The notes: generated by a model from the letters alone, not told the origin. 64,000 nucleotides of DNA from an uncultured Lachnospiraceae bacterium (GCA_944381395.1 CALWKY010000034.1:49287-113286), one strand, 5' to 3'; positions 35,305-44,547 are shown, counted from the first letter of the stretch. Made by a program: numbers and translations.

Positions 35305-35831
35305 AGGTAAAAGAATGCGTGACTATACCAAAAGATCATATCCAAAACGTTAAATCAAATAGAACTAATTATTTCCTAACATGAAGCATAGTAGGGAAGT
35401 TAGTTCTTATAACACCTCAGGCGTAAATGAAACATTACATTACGTTATAAGGTTACATTATATAATAATAATGATATAGTATATATAATAAATTACAAAT
35501 TTTATGGAATTATAAAATTCCATAAAAATATAAATTTATGATAGTTATATAGAGATGATTATTTTTATCATATAATAAGAGAATTTCAAAAGTAGTAAAT
35601 AAGCTTAATGAGAGAACAGTTTAATATCATTTCAAATAAATATAGTATGAAAGATATGATCACATGATTTTAAAAATAAAGGAATTTAACTAGAATTATG
35701 CAGAAAATAGTATGTTCCTTTCAAGTTTTGTTATATTTCTTCGCAAAAGTTGTGTTTTGCGAAGAAATTGAACTAGATTTTGCTACTACTCCCGCTACGT
35801 TCTTGAAAACATTTCCATAAAAAATACGAAC
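35305..35831. other. AT-rich non-coding stretch with three hairpins
   Basis: No credible gene. The stretch is markedly richer in A and T than its surroundings. It holds three hairpins: 35361-35407 (AGAACTAA / TTAGTTCT), 35500-35527 (TTTTATGGAATT / AATTCCATAAAA, 4-nt loop) and 35735-35768 (ATTTCTTCGCAAAA / TTTTGCGAAGAAAT, 14 bp perfect, 6-nt loop). It may be a decayed gene region continuing the fossil copy at 35202-35304. Confidence 0.6.
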
Positions 35832-35868
35832 AAAAAAGACTGTTATCTAATTTTAAACAGTCTTTTTT
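35832..35868. terminator. Terminator of the M16C protease gene
   Basis: Stem AAAAAAGACTGTT / AACAGTCTTTTTT, T tracts in both directions; about 35 bp after the minus-strand stop at 35903. Confidence 0.85.
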
Positions 35869-35902
35869 GCTCCTATTTAAATTGCACTTTTCCTTTTATT
35901 AT

Positions 35903-38821
35903 TTATTGCATCAATGTGCTCATTTCATCAAAATAATTTTTTTGCTTTTGGATTTCTACAGATGATCCAACAGAACATTTACTTAAATCCTGCTCAGATA
36001 ACTGATGAAATAACTGACCATATTGTTGAATATCTGTACATGTTGTTTCTATTATTTCATTTCGTTCTTGCTGAATCATTTCATTGGTAATACCTTTCCA
36101 ATGATGATATAACATTTCTTCCAATCGTTCGCTAAAATGTTTCGGACGATCTTTTTGATTGACTGCGCCTAAAATGAATTTTGACATTTCACGTTGATCT
36201 GCAGAAAATTTATCTAAGAAATCCCCAGCATTTTTGTATATATCATAAGTTTTCTGCAGATTGGGATCCCGATAAGAATAAAAATACCCTTGATTTAACC
36301 GGTTAAACTGGCAACCACAACCATATGCACCGCCTTGCACACGAATCTTATTCCACAGATATTCTTGATTCAGGACATTCCGTAATACGCACATTTTTCC
36401 ACTATAAGGAAACTTTTCTGCATCAAAGCCAAATGCCTCTGCATTATAAAGTACTTTTCCTGCTACTTTAATTGCTTTCTTCATTCCAAGCTGGGGATGA
36501 AATGCACGCTTCTCTCCTACTTTGGCACCTTTTTGAACCATCTTCAAAAATTCTGGAAGTAAATCTTTTAACTGATTCATTTCTTTTTCTGAACAACAAA
36601 CGGCAAATTGCAGACGGGATAAAACAGCCTCACGATTTAAAATATTTTCTACATTTTTCAGAATAGATTGCAATTTTTCTTGCTCCAAAGTTTTCTGCAG
36701 AAAATGCAGATAATCTACGCCTTTTGTCTTTTCAATCCCCCAATTTTCAGCAGATAATGCCTCCAGAGACTGATTAATTGCAGTTAAATGACCAGAGTTC
36801 AAAAGGAAATTTTCCATTTGAATACGATTTGCCTGCAAAATTTGTTTTCCATGATCCTCTTGTTTAAAATCTGTATGATTCAGGCATTCCGCCATCAGTG
36901 CCAAAGCCTCTTGCATTTTGCTGTTTAAGAAAGATCCATGAAGTGTAAAAAAGGATTTTGCATGCGCTTTATCTTTCCCATAAAAAGAATTGGAAGCATA
37001 AAATGCACCAAACAGACGATCTTTTTCCGCTGCTAAGTCAGACATGGTATACTTTGCGGTATCCAGTTTTGTCATAAGATCTGCCGCAATTCCTAGATGT
37101 GTCAATTCCTCTTCTGACACATCATCTGTATCAAATAACCATCGGAAATAAACAATTCCATTGGTATCCATAGGTCGGAAGAAAACAGGAATCTCTCCTA
37201 TCGTTTCCTGCGTAAATACAACTTTTTCTGCTTCCTTTGCCACATCTTTTAATTCCAACAAAGGGATTTGTTCTAACAGCTCCGGTGAATCTTCTTGCTG
37301 CTGGAAACGCTCCAAAGATTTTAAATCCTCTTCGATCTTTTTTAGATCTTCTGCTGACATTTTCTTTTGTAACGCTTCCAAATCAGCCTGAAAAGCCATA
37401 TCCTCACGATCCTGTTTCCCTGCTTCGGGAGAAAGCGCATAATAAACTTTATTATTTGAATCCAAAAGATATTTTTGAATCATTTTTTCAAATAAATGAT
37501 CTTCTAAAGCAGCTTTCTTAACTGCTTGGAACATATTCAGTTTCCGCAGCGGCGCAAAAGGAGAACCGTTATGCAGCCAACTTTTTAAACAAGATGCGAT
37601 ATAGACCAATCCTTTCGGTCTATTTCCATAATCTTCTTCCCGCAGGATAAATTCCATTTTATCTAAAGCTGCAGCTGTTAACTCTGTTGGCAAACCATTT
37701 TCCACAAGCTGTTCTAACGTATCATGAATGATACGGCAAAATTCCTCTAAATTTTCTTTTTCTGCATTTTTGCCAATAATTTGGAAAGAAGTTTCCCAAT
37801 TGGAAGAATCATACCATCCTTCTGCTTCCTGGCAAATCCCAGAATCCAATAATGCTCTCTTAATAGGAGAAGCGTTCGTATCCAGTAAAATATAACTTAA
37901 AATTTGGAATGCCTGAGCATAAAAGACATCATCAGAAAGGGTTGTTTTCACAGAATAGGAAAGATAAGTGCTTTCTTTTAAATTGCTCCCCTCTTCCACT
38001 GGATAAGTTCCATATAACGTTTTAGGCGCTTGAAAATCAGGTGTACGTGCAATAGAAGGCAATTCCAATAAAGGCTCATACGCGCTTAAATATGCCTCAT
38101 CCAGATGCGCGAAACACCGATCCAAATCCATATTACCATACAAGAAAATATAGCTATTAGAAGGATGATAGTATTTTTTGTGGAACGCCAAAAATTCTTC
38201 GTAAGATAATTCCGGAATATGTTCCGGCGCACCACCAGAATCAAAACCATATGTGGTATCACCAAATAAGGCTTTTGCAGTATCAGACATCAATATGCTT
38301 TCAGGATCAGAATATACACCCTTCATTTCATTATATACGACACCGCTGATTCCTAATTTTCCATCTTCCAGTGTATAATGCCACCCCTCTTGCATAAAAA
38401 TAGCAGGATTCTGGTAAATGTTCGGATGAAAAACAGCATCCAAATAAACATCCATCATATTATGGAAATCCTGCTCATTGCAACTTGCAATGGGATACAT
38501 TGTCTTATCACTATAGGTCATAGCATTTAAAAAGGTATAGAGAGATCCCTTTGCTAATTCATTAAAAGGATCTTTTACTCCATACTTTTTAGACCCACAT
38601 AGAACAGAATGCTCTAAAATATGAGGCACACCAGTATCATTTTCCGGTGGTGTTTTAAATGCAATGGAAAATACTTTATTAGGATCATCATTTTGCATAT
38701 ATAGCAAACGAGCACCGCTTTTTTCATGAGAAAAAAGATAAACCATGCCTTGAACATCTTCTACATATTCTTTTTCTTGCAGTAAAAAGCCATGATATTT
38801 CTGACCATTCTCTAATTCCAT
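35903..38821 (-). CDS. M16C-family zinc metalloprotease (presequence protease type)
   Basis: 972 residues, full length for the PreP/Cym1 subfamily. The inverted zinc motif H67-I-L-E-H71 lies in VPHILEHSVLCGS, with the distal Glu in the following helices. Four M16 domains are joined by the long helical hairpin characteristic of M16C (about residues 470-540). The C-terminal half carries the R/Y substrate pair region in RVQGGAYGCGC. These clam-shell enzymes degrade small unfolded peptides in an enclosed chamber; no signal peptide is seen, so it is cytosolic. The ATG at 38821 follows AGAGAGGGATAG. Confidence 0.93.
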   Translation of the reverse strand: MELENGQKYHGFLLQEKEYVEDVQGMVYLFSHEKSGARLLYMQNDDPNKVFSIAFKTPPENDTGVPHILEHSVLCGSKKYGVKDPFNELAKGSLYTFLNAMTYSDKTMYPIASCNEQDFHNMMDVYLDAVFHPNIYQNPAIFMQEGWHYTLEDGKLGISGVVYNEMKGVYSDPESILMSDTAKALFGDTTYGFDSGGAPEHIPELSYEEFLAFHKKYYHPSNSYIFLYGNMDLDRCFAHLDEAYLSAYEPLLELPSIARTPDFQAPKTLYGTYPVEEGSNLKESTYLSYSVKTTLSDDVFYAQAFQILSYILLDTNASPIKRALLDSGICQEAEGWYDSSNWETSFQIIGKNAEKENLEEFCRIIHDTLEQLVENGLPTELTAAALDKMEFILREEDYGNRPKGLVYIASCLKSWLHNGSPFAPLRKLNMFQAVKKAALEDHLFEKMIQKYLLDSNNKVYYALSPEAGKQDREDMAFQADLEALQKKMSAEDLKKIEEDLKSLERFQQQEDSPELLEQIPLLELKDVAKEAEKVVFTQETIGEIPVFFRPMDTNGIVYFRWLFDTDDVSEEELTHLGIAADLMTKLDTAKYTMSDLAAEKDRLFGAFYASNSFYGKDKAHAKSFFTLHGSFLNSKMQEALALMAECLNHTDFKQEDHGKQILQANRIQMENFLLNSGHLTAINQSLEALSAENWGIEKTKGVDYLHFLQKTLEQEKLQSILKNVENILNREAVLSRLQFAVCCSEKEMNQLKDLLPEFLKMVQKGAKVGEKRAFHPQLGMKKAIKVAGKVLYNAEAFGFDAEKFPYSGKMCVLRNVLNQEYLWNKIRVQGGAYGCGCQFNRLNQGYFYSYRDPNLQKTYDIYKNAGDFLDKFSADQREMSKFILGAVNQKDRPKHFSERLEEMLYHHWKGITNEMIQQERNEIIETTCTDIQQYGQLFHQLSEQDLSKCSVGSSVEIQKQKNYFDEMSTLMQ

Positions 38822-38854
38822 GAGCTATCCCTCTCTTTCTAACATTTTATTTTT

Positions 38855-38863
38855 ATTATACCA
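38855..38863 (-). promoter_or_regulatory. Extended -10 promoter of the M16C gene
   Basis: On the minus strand TGG-TATAAT, about 33 bp before the ATG; no good -35. Confidence 0.5.
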
Positions 38864-38911
38864 TTTATTTGTAAAATTATATAGCAAACCAATAAAATTT
38901 CTGGAAAGGGA

Positions 38912-38940
38912 TTGACTTTCTTATGGTTTTAATTTATAAT
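38912..38940 (+). promoter_or_regulatory. Promoter of the rubrerythrin gene
   Basis: TTGACT, 17 bp, TATAAT, about 60 bp before the ATG. One of the strongest promoters in the window. Confidence 0.83.
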
Positions 38941-38948
38941 AATTCTCA
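38934..38948 (+). promoter_or_regulatory. PerR-like operator overlapping the rubrerythrin -10
   Basis: TTATAAT-A-ATTCTCA against the PerR box TTATAATnATTATAA: the left half is perfect and the right half 5 of 7. It overlaps the -10 element, where a bound repressor would block transcription. PerR control of rubrerythrin is known in Clostridium acetobutylicum. The AT-rich context lowers certainty. Confidence 0.5.
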
Positions 38949-39000
38949 TATAACAATATGTTTCTAACATATGATTGGATTTTGAGGAGGTTTTAATATT

Positions 39001-39543
39001 ATGAAAAAATTTGTATGTTCTGTTTGCGGTTATGTACATGAAGGTAATGAAGCACCTGATTTTTGCCCTATTTGTAAAGCACCTAAGGAAAAATTCACTG
39101 AACAGAGCGGTGAAATGAGCTGGGCTGCTTAGCATGTAGTTGGTGTTGCACAGGGTGTAAGCGAAGATATTATGAAAGATCTGAGAGCGAACTTTGAAGG
39201 CGAATGCACTGAAGTTGGTATGTATCTTGCAATGGCAAGAGTTGCACATAGAGAAGGCTATCCTGAAGTAGGCATGTACTATGAAAAGGCTGCTTGGGAA
39301 GAAGCTGAACACGCTGCAAAGTTTGCTGAACTGCTGGGTGAAGTTGTAACCGATTCCACCAAGAAAAACCTGGAACTGCGTATTGATGCAGAAAATGGCG
39401 CAACCGCTGGTAAAACAGATCTGGCTAAGAGAGCAAAAGCAGCAAACCTGGATGCAATCCATGATACCGTTCATGAAATGGCTCGTGATGAAGCTCGTCA
39501 TGGCAAGGCATTTTTGGGTCTGTATAACAGATACTTCAAATAA
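39001..39543 (+). pseudogene. Rubrerythrin (rubredoxin domain first) interrupted by an in-frame TAG
   Basis: The full frame is 180 codons. Residues 1-35 form a rubredoxin-like knuckle (CSVCGYVHEG...CPICKAPKEKF), and residues about 55-180 a ferritin-like four-helix bundle with diiron ligands in [21 protein letters not shown] and DEARHGKAF. This is the reversed-domain rubrerythrin of Clostridia, which reduces H2O2. Codon 44 is TAG (39130-39132), in the linker W-A-A-stop-H-V-V-G; relatives have a charged residue there. Downstream reading is intact with no other damage. TAG serves as a normal stop for coaE, so pyrrolysine is unlikely. It could be a recent nonsense mutation, a readthrough site, or an error; re-initiation at ATG 39172 would give the bundle alone. 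Confidence 0.8.
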
Positions 39544-39674
39544 TTTCAAAATATACAAAAGTCTCTTTACATTTTGTAATAGATAGCTGAAGAATAACCC
39601 CTACTATTTTTTCAATTTTGTGGTATACTGGCTATACAGTAACACAATTTATAGAAAGAAAGGAGTTTTGCAAA

Positions 39675-39830
39675 ATGGCTAAATATGTATGCCCTTGTGG
39701 TTATGTTTATGATCCTGCTGTAGGAGATCCCGATAACGGCGTAGCGCCTGGCACCGCTTGGGAAGATGTTCCTGAGGATTGGGTTTGCCCTATCTGCAGC
39801 CTTGGCAAAGATATGTTTGAAGAAGAATAA
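39675..39830 (+). CDS. Rubredoxin with a shortened first Cys knuckle (CxC)
   Basis: 51 residues. Typical rubredoxin apart from one point: the first iron knuckle reads [11 protein letters not shown], with one residue between the cysteines where rubredoxins have two; the second, [11 protein letters not shown], is normal CxxC. Aromatic core residues and the [11 protein letters not shown] loop are kept. Rubredoxin carries single electrons to rubrerythrin and related enzymes; it is encoded 131 bp after the rubrerythrin gene. The ATG follows AAAGGAG. It has its own extended -10 (TGG-TATACT, 39621-39629) and terminator. Confidence 0.9.
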   Translation: MAKYVCPCGYVYDPAVGDPDNGVAPGTAWEDVPEDWVCPICSLGKDMFEEE

Positions 39831-39836
39831 TCTTCT

Positions 39837-39873
39837 AAAAAAAGATCGCTTCAAAAGAAGTGGTCTTTTTTTT
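39837..39873 (+). terminator. Terminator after rubredoxin
   Basis: Stem AAAGATCGCTTC / GAAGTGGTCTTT (two G-U pairs), AAAA loop, then a run of T. Confidence 0.85.
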
Positions 39874-39921
39874 ATGGGTATGATATACTGGATAAAAGAA
39901 AAATGAATGGAGGAAGTTACT

Positions 39922-41703
39922 TTGGCATTAGATGGTATTACCATTGCAAATGTAATTTATGAATTAGAACAGACAATTGTTAACGGGAGAATTGACAAAA
40001 TCCATCAACCTTTGAAAGATGAAATTCGTTTCAGTGTCAGATGTCCTGGTCGTGTAGAAAAAGTATTAATTTCAGCAAACTCTGATCATCCTCGCATGCA
40101 TCTTACAGAAACAGTGAGAGAAAACCCTATGAAAGCTCCCCTTTTTTGCATGGTGCTGCGCAAACATATCGCAGGCGGTAAAATAACGAAAATTTACCAA
40201 CCAAACTTTGAAAGAATTATCATTTTGGAGATTGAATCCGCAAATGAGATGGGAGATATTACTCCTAAAAGACTGATATTAGAAATCATGGGGAAACACA
40301 GCAATCTCATATTAACAGATGAAAATGATAAAATTTTGGATTCCATGAAACATATCTCTCATGATACCAGTTCTGTGCGGGAAGTATTGCCAGGAAAAAC
40401 ATACGCATTTCCGCCCGCACAAGGAAAGAAAAATCCCCTTTGGGCAACAGAATCCGATTTTCTTGCAGCGCTATCACAGCAAGAAGGAAAAAAGGTACAA
40501 GCAGCTATTTATCAAAGTTTTTCCGGTATCAGCCCCTTTATGGCATCTGTAATTTGTCAAAATGCTGGAATAGATAGCTCTGCACCTTGCGGCAGCTTGA
40601 CAGATATGGAAAAATTATCTGTTTGGGAGTCTTTCCAAAATACGATATCCCGTATTCAAAACCATGACTTCTCCCCTCTTCTCCTTTTAGATGCACAAAA
40701 AGGCAGCGTACAAGAATTTTCCGTATTAGACTTTCCTTGTTTCGACCAGTATACGAAAAAGGACTTTCCAAAAATTTCTGCTTTATTAGAGTATTATTAT
40801 ACCGCAAGGGACAATGCCTTGCATATCCGCCAAAAATCCCATAATATGCGGCACTTAGTACAAACAAATATTGATCGCTGTCTGAAAAAGCGAGAAATTC
40901 AATTAAAAACACTGGAAGAAACTAAGGATATGGATATCTGGCAGAAAAACGGCGAACTAATTACCGCAAATATTTATGCTATTACACCAAATATGACTGT
41001 TCTTTCTGCTGTCGACTACTATCAAGAAGATATGCCTACTGTTTTGATTCAGTTAGATCCGACAAAAACACCAGCTGAAAATGCGCAACACTATTATAAA
41101 AAATATAATAAAGCCAAACGAACTCTATCTGCTTTAGAGATACAAAAGAAACAAAATGAAGACGAATTAGCATATTTAGAAAGTATATTAAACGCATTGG
41201 ATACAGCCCAAGAAGATGCAGACCTAAACGACATAAAAAACGAACTGGCAGAAGCTGGTTTTATCCATCGGCAAAACACCAAAAAAGACAGCAGAAAGCC
41301 TAAAAAATCCAAACCGATGCACTTTATTTCTTCAGATGGTTTTCATATATTTGTAGGAAAAAGCAATTTGCAAAATGATGAATTGACGTTAAAATTTGCA
41401 GAAAGCACAGATATTTGGCTGCATACAAAAGAAATTCCTGGCTCCCATGTCATTATTCGCACCAATGGGAAACCGGATGATGTGCCCGATCAAACCTTAA
41501 CAGAAGCTGCCCTTCTTGCCGCTTATTATAGTAAGGCTAAACAAAGCAGTATGGTGCCTGTAGACTATACACAACGGAAAAATATCAAAAAACCAAATGG
41601 CGCAAAGCCAGGAAAAGTAATTTATTATACAAATCAAACCATGTATGTAACACCGGAAGAAGATAAAATAAAATCTATTTCAACAGCTTCCGCTCAAGAA
41701 TAA
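39922..41703 (+). CDS. rqcH: NFACT-family ribosome quality-control protein (RqcH/FbpA)
   Basis: About 593 residues: NFACT-N (about 1-135, starting ALDGITIANVIYELEQ), a long coiled coil (about 270-440), and the C-terminal NFACT-R domain with DIWLHTKEIPGSHVII and the RKNIKKPNGAKPGKVIYY tail. RqcH binds stalled 50S subunits and recruits tRNA-Ala to add degradation-marking alanine tails; older names describe fibronectin binding. The start is taken as TTG 39922, since GGAGGAAG lies 8-9 bp before it and family members begin M-A-L-D-G; an ATG at 39907 is inside this SD. In relatives the family residue D97-R98 lies in the N domain; not located exactly here. Confidence 0.9.
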   Translation: MALDGITIANVIYELEQTIVNGRIDKIHQPLKDEIRFSVRCPGRVEKVLISANSDHPRMHLTETVRENPMKAPLFCMVLRKHIAGGKITKIYQPNFERIIILEIESANEMGDITPKRLILEIMGKHSNLILTDENDKILDSMKHISHDTSSVREVLPGKTYAFPPAQGKKNPLWATESDFLAALSQQEGKKVQAAIYQSFSGISPFMASVICQNAGIDSSAPCGSLTDMEKLSVWESFQNTISRIQNHDFSPLLLLDAQKGSVQEFSVLDFPCFDQYTKKDFPKISALLEYYYTARDNALHIRQKSHNMRHLVQTNIDRCLKKREIQLKTLEETKDMDIWQKNGELITANIYAITPNMTVLSAVDYYQEDMPTVLIQLDPTKTPAENAQHYYKKYNKAKRTLSALEIQKKQNEDELAYLESILNALDTAQEDADLNDIKNELAEAGFIHRQNTKKDSRKPKKSKPMHFISSDGFHIFVGKSNLQNDELTLKFAESTDIWLHTKEIPGSHVIIRTNGKPDDVPDQTLTEAALLAAYYSKAKQSSMVPVDYTQRKNIKKPNGAKPGKVIYYTNQTMYVTPEEDKIKSISTASAQE

Positions 41704-41733
41704 ACCATAATAATTTTATGTAAACAATTATGC

Positions 41734-41768
41734 AAAAAACGACGGTAGGAAACCCTACCGTCATTTTA
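41734..41768. terminator. Bidirectional terminator between rqcH and leuS
   Basis: Perfect 9-bp stem GACGGTAGG / CCTACCGTC, flanked by A-rich and T-rich stretches, between two convergent stops. Confidence 0.83.
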
Positions 41769-41771
41769 TTT

Positions 41772-44198
41772 TTATTTTACAATAAAGTTTGCAATCTTGT
41801 TAGGTACATAAATTTCTTTTACCACACTCTTGCCTTCAAACTTGCTTTCCAGTAATTCCTTTGCTCTGGTTAAAACGCTGTCCTTATCTTCATTCATTGC
41901 AATTTCCATGGTTCCTCTCAGCTTACCATTTACCTGCAACGCAATTTCAACAGTATCCTGTACCAGTTTGGAAGGATCGTATTCTGGCCATTTTTCTTCA
42001 AATACAGATGCGGTATGACCCATCTCATGCCACAATTCTTCTGCGATATGGGGAGTGTAAGGTGCCAGCAGAATAATCATGGTTTCCAAAGTCTGACGGT
42101 CTACACCACCCTGCTTCTTTGTCAAATCAATGATTTTATTGGTATATTCCATAAAACCACTGATGACAGTATTCATGGTCAAAGCTTCCATACGGTCGGT
42201 AATATCTTTGATCAGTTTATTACGCAGGTATTCCATTTCCTTTGTAGGCGCAATGCACTGATCCTTATAGGTAGCAAAGAACTTCCAAACTTTATTCAGA
42301 TAACGATATACACCATCAATACCGCTATCATCCCAGTCACAGTCAACTTCCGGAGGTCCAACGAACAGTTCATACATTCTCAGGGAGTCACAGCCATATT
42401 TTCTGGTCAGATCATCAGGAGAAACTACATTGCCCACGGACTTACTCATCTTTGCGCTCTTGCCAGTGGTAGGATCAAATTTGGTAATCATACCCTGGTT
42501 AAACAGCTTTTTAAAAGGTTCGTCGAAGGGAACAACGCCACAGTCATACAATACCTTTGTATAGAATCTTGCATACAGTAAGTGCAGTACAGCATGTTCA
42601 ATACCACCAACATAAAGGTCAACAGGCATCCATTTCTTCAATGCTTCCTGGCTTGCAAATTCCTTATCATTATGATTATCTACATAACGCAGGAAATACC
42701 AAGAAGAACCAGCCCACTGAGGCATAGTATTGGTTTCACGCTTTGCAGGACCGCCACAGCAAGGGCAAGTGGTATTTACCCAAGAGTCAATATGTGCCAA
42801 AGGAGATTCACCGGTTTCTGTAGGCTTATAGCTTTCTACATCCGGCAAAACCACAGGCAGATCTTCTTCCGGAACAGGTACTACGCCACATTTTTCGCAA
42901 TGAATGATGGGAATCGGTTCACCCCAATATCTCTGTCTGGAGAATACCCAGTCACGCAGCTTATAGTTAACAGTTTTCTTACCGATACCCATTTTATCCA
43001 GCATATCAGGAACAGCTTTCTTTGCTTCAAAAGCCTTCATGCCATTCCAGTCACCGGAATTGATCATAATGCCATCACCGGTATAGCATTCGGTAGGATC
43101 TTCTTCTGCATCGAAAGGACGGATAACAGGTATGATAGGCAGCTGGAATTTCGTAGCAAATTCATAGTCTCTTTCGTCATGTGCGGGTACACACATAACA
43201 GCACCAGTACCATAATCAGCCAATACATAGTCAGCAACCCAAATAGGAATCTGCTTGCCATTAACAGGGTTTGTTGCGTATGCACCAGTAAATACACCAG
43301 TCTTTTCTTTGTTGGTCATACGGTCTACAGAAGACTTGGTAGAAGCATCAAAGCAATATTTGTCTACTGCTTCCTTCTGGTCAGCAGTTACAATCTTATC
43401 CAAGCCTTTATATTCCGGTGCCAAAACCATAAAAGTACAGCCATGTAATGTGTCAGGTCTGGTTGTATAAACGGTAATTGCTTCCTCAGAATCTACAACT
43501 TTGAAGTTGATTTCTGCACCGTAGCTCTTACCAATCCAGTCAGACTGCATCTTTTTTACTTTTTCCGGCCAATCCAAACGATCCAGACCTTCCAGCAAAC
43601 GATCTGCATAAGCAGTAATCTTCAACATCCACTGACGCAGATTCTTTTTGGTAACAACTGAACCACATCTTTCGCAAACGCCGCCTGTTGCTTCTTCGTT
43701 TGCCAAAACACACTTACACTTAGGGCACCAGTTCAAAGGCATTTCCTTTTCATAAGCCAGACCCATCTTATACATCTGCAGGAAAATCCACTGTGTCCAT
43801 TTATAATAGCTAGGATCTGTTGTATTTACTTCCCGATCCCAATCGTAAATAGCGCTAATCTCATGGAGCTGTCTCTTTACATTTGCAACATTATTTTTTA
43901 CTGCAACGCTGGGATGCACATTATTTTTAATGGCAAAGTTTTCTGCGGGCAGACCAAATGCATCCCATCCCATGGGATGCAGTACCTGATAACCCTGCAA
44001 TACTTTATAACGGCTAACAACGTCGCTGAGTACATAGCCTCTCCAGTGACCTACATGCAGACCAACACCAGAAGGATAAGGGAACATATCCAGACAATAG
44101 TAGCGGGGTTTTACATCATCCTCTTTGTTAATAGGATTTTTTTCCCACTCTGCGCGCCATTTTTTTTCAATCGATTGAAAATCATAATGATTCTCCAT
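41772..44198 (-). CDS. leuS: Leucyl-tRNA synthetase
   Basis: 808 residues, the usual bacterial length. Class I signatures: HVGH (48-51) in GVGLHVGHWRGYVLSD and KMSKS in SAKMSKSVGN. The CP1 editing domain (about 220-420) carries the TTRPDT and GTGAVMCVPAHDERD motifs that clear mischarged tRNA. Cys-rich zinc loops are visible (WCPKCKCVLANEEATGGVC). The gene ends with the leucine-specific C-terminal domain. The ATG at 44198 follows AAGGAGGAG. Expression is controlled by an upstream T-box leader. Confidence 0.97.
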   Translation of the reverse strand: MENHYDFQSIEKKWRAEWEKNPINKEDDVKPRYYCLDMFPYPSGVGLHVGHWRGYVLSDVVSRYKVLQGYQVLHPMGWDAFGLPAENFAIKNNVHPSVAVKNNVANVKRQLHEISAIYDWDREVNTTDPSYYKWTQWIFLQMYKMGLAYEKEMPLNWCPKCKCVLANEEATGGVCERCGSVVTKKNLRQWMLKITAYADRLLEGLDRLDWPEKVKKMQSDWIGKSYGAEINFKVVDSEEAITVYTTRPDTLHGCTFMVLAPEYKGLDKIVTADQKEAVDKYCFDASTKSSVDRMTNKEKTGVFTGAYATNPVNGKQIPIWVADYVLADYGTGAVMCVPAHDERDYEFATKFQLPIIPVIRPFDAEEDPTECYTGDGIMINSGDWNGMKAFEAKKAVPDMLDKMGIGKKTVNYKLRDWVFSRQRYWGEPIPIIHCEKCGVVPVPEEDLPVVLPDVESYKPTETGESPLAHIDSWVNTTCPCCGGPAKRETNTMPQWAGSSWYFLRYVDNHNDKEFASQEALKKWMPVDLYVGGIEHAVLHLLYARFYTKVLYDCGVVPFDEPFKKLFNQGMITKFDPTTGKSAKMSKSVGNVVSPDDLTRKYGCDSLRMYELFVGPPEVDCDWDDSGIDGVYRYLNKVWKFFATYKDQCIAPTKEMEYLRNKLIKDITDRMEALTMNTVISGFMEYTNKIIDLTKKQGGVDRQTLETMIILLAPYTPHIAEELWHEMGHTASVFEEKWPEYDPSKLVQDTVEIALQVNGKLRGTMEIAMNEDKDSVLTRAKELLESKFEGKSVVKEIYVPNKIANFIVK

Positions 44199-44236
44199 TT
44201 TACATACTCCTCCTTGTCACGACACGTTTTTCCTGT

Positions 44237-44480
44237 AAAAAAATCCCCTCGTCTCAAATATTAGAGACGAAGGGACACTCCGTGTTACCACTCTAGTTCG
44301 TGTACCAATTTTGCACACGCACTCTTTACCGATAACGGCGGCAACCGTCGCAAGCTACTAAAATTTGTTCACCGCGAAGCTCCGAGGCCAGTTTCTGTCT
44401 GTGCAGCTTGCCGATTCACACCATACCACCGGCTCTCTGAAAAGTCCATCACAGGCGTACTCTTCCTCTTCTATGCTTTT
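44237..44480 (-). promoter_or_regulatory. T-box riboswitch (leucine) in the leuS leader
   Basis: On the minus strand: a stem I region with GAGAG, GGTATGGTGTGAATCGGC and the likely CUC specifier codon (in ACTGGCCTCGGAG, decoding Leu); then the T-box AGAGTGGTAACACGG (44280-44294), whose TGGT can pair with the 3' end of uncharged tRNA-Leu; then the terminator stem CCCTTCGTCTC / GAGACGAGGGG and a T run (44237-44274). Uncharged tRNA-Leu should switch the leader to the antiterminator and allow leuS transcription. Confidence 0.93.
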
Positions 44481-44495
44481 CACAACATATTTCAA

Positions 44496-44524
44496 TATAT
44501 ACCACACTGCAGAAAAAAAATCAA
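44496..44524 (-). promoter_or_regulatory. Promoter of the T-box leuS transcript
   Basis: On the minus strand TTGATT, 17 bp, TATATA; start expected near 44489, giving a leader of about 290 nt. Confidence 0.75.
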
Positions 44525-44547
44525 GTATTTTTCCGTTTTTTGTGTGC

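Noticed and set aside
39130..39132. Pyrrolysine at the rubrerythrin TAG.
   Set aside because: TAG ends coaE and the gene at 61888 normally, no pyl genes are in the window, and relatives have an ordinary charged residue at this site.
42582..43448. A 288-codon open frame on the plus strand.
   Set aside because: It lies antisense within leuS, whose frame is fully conserved; the translation has no recognisable domain and no SD. A shadow of codon bias.
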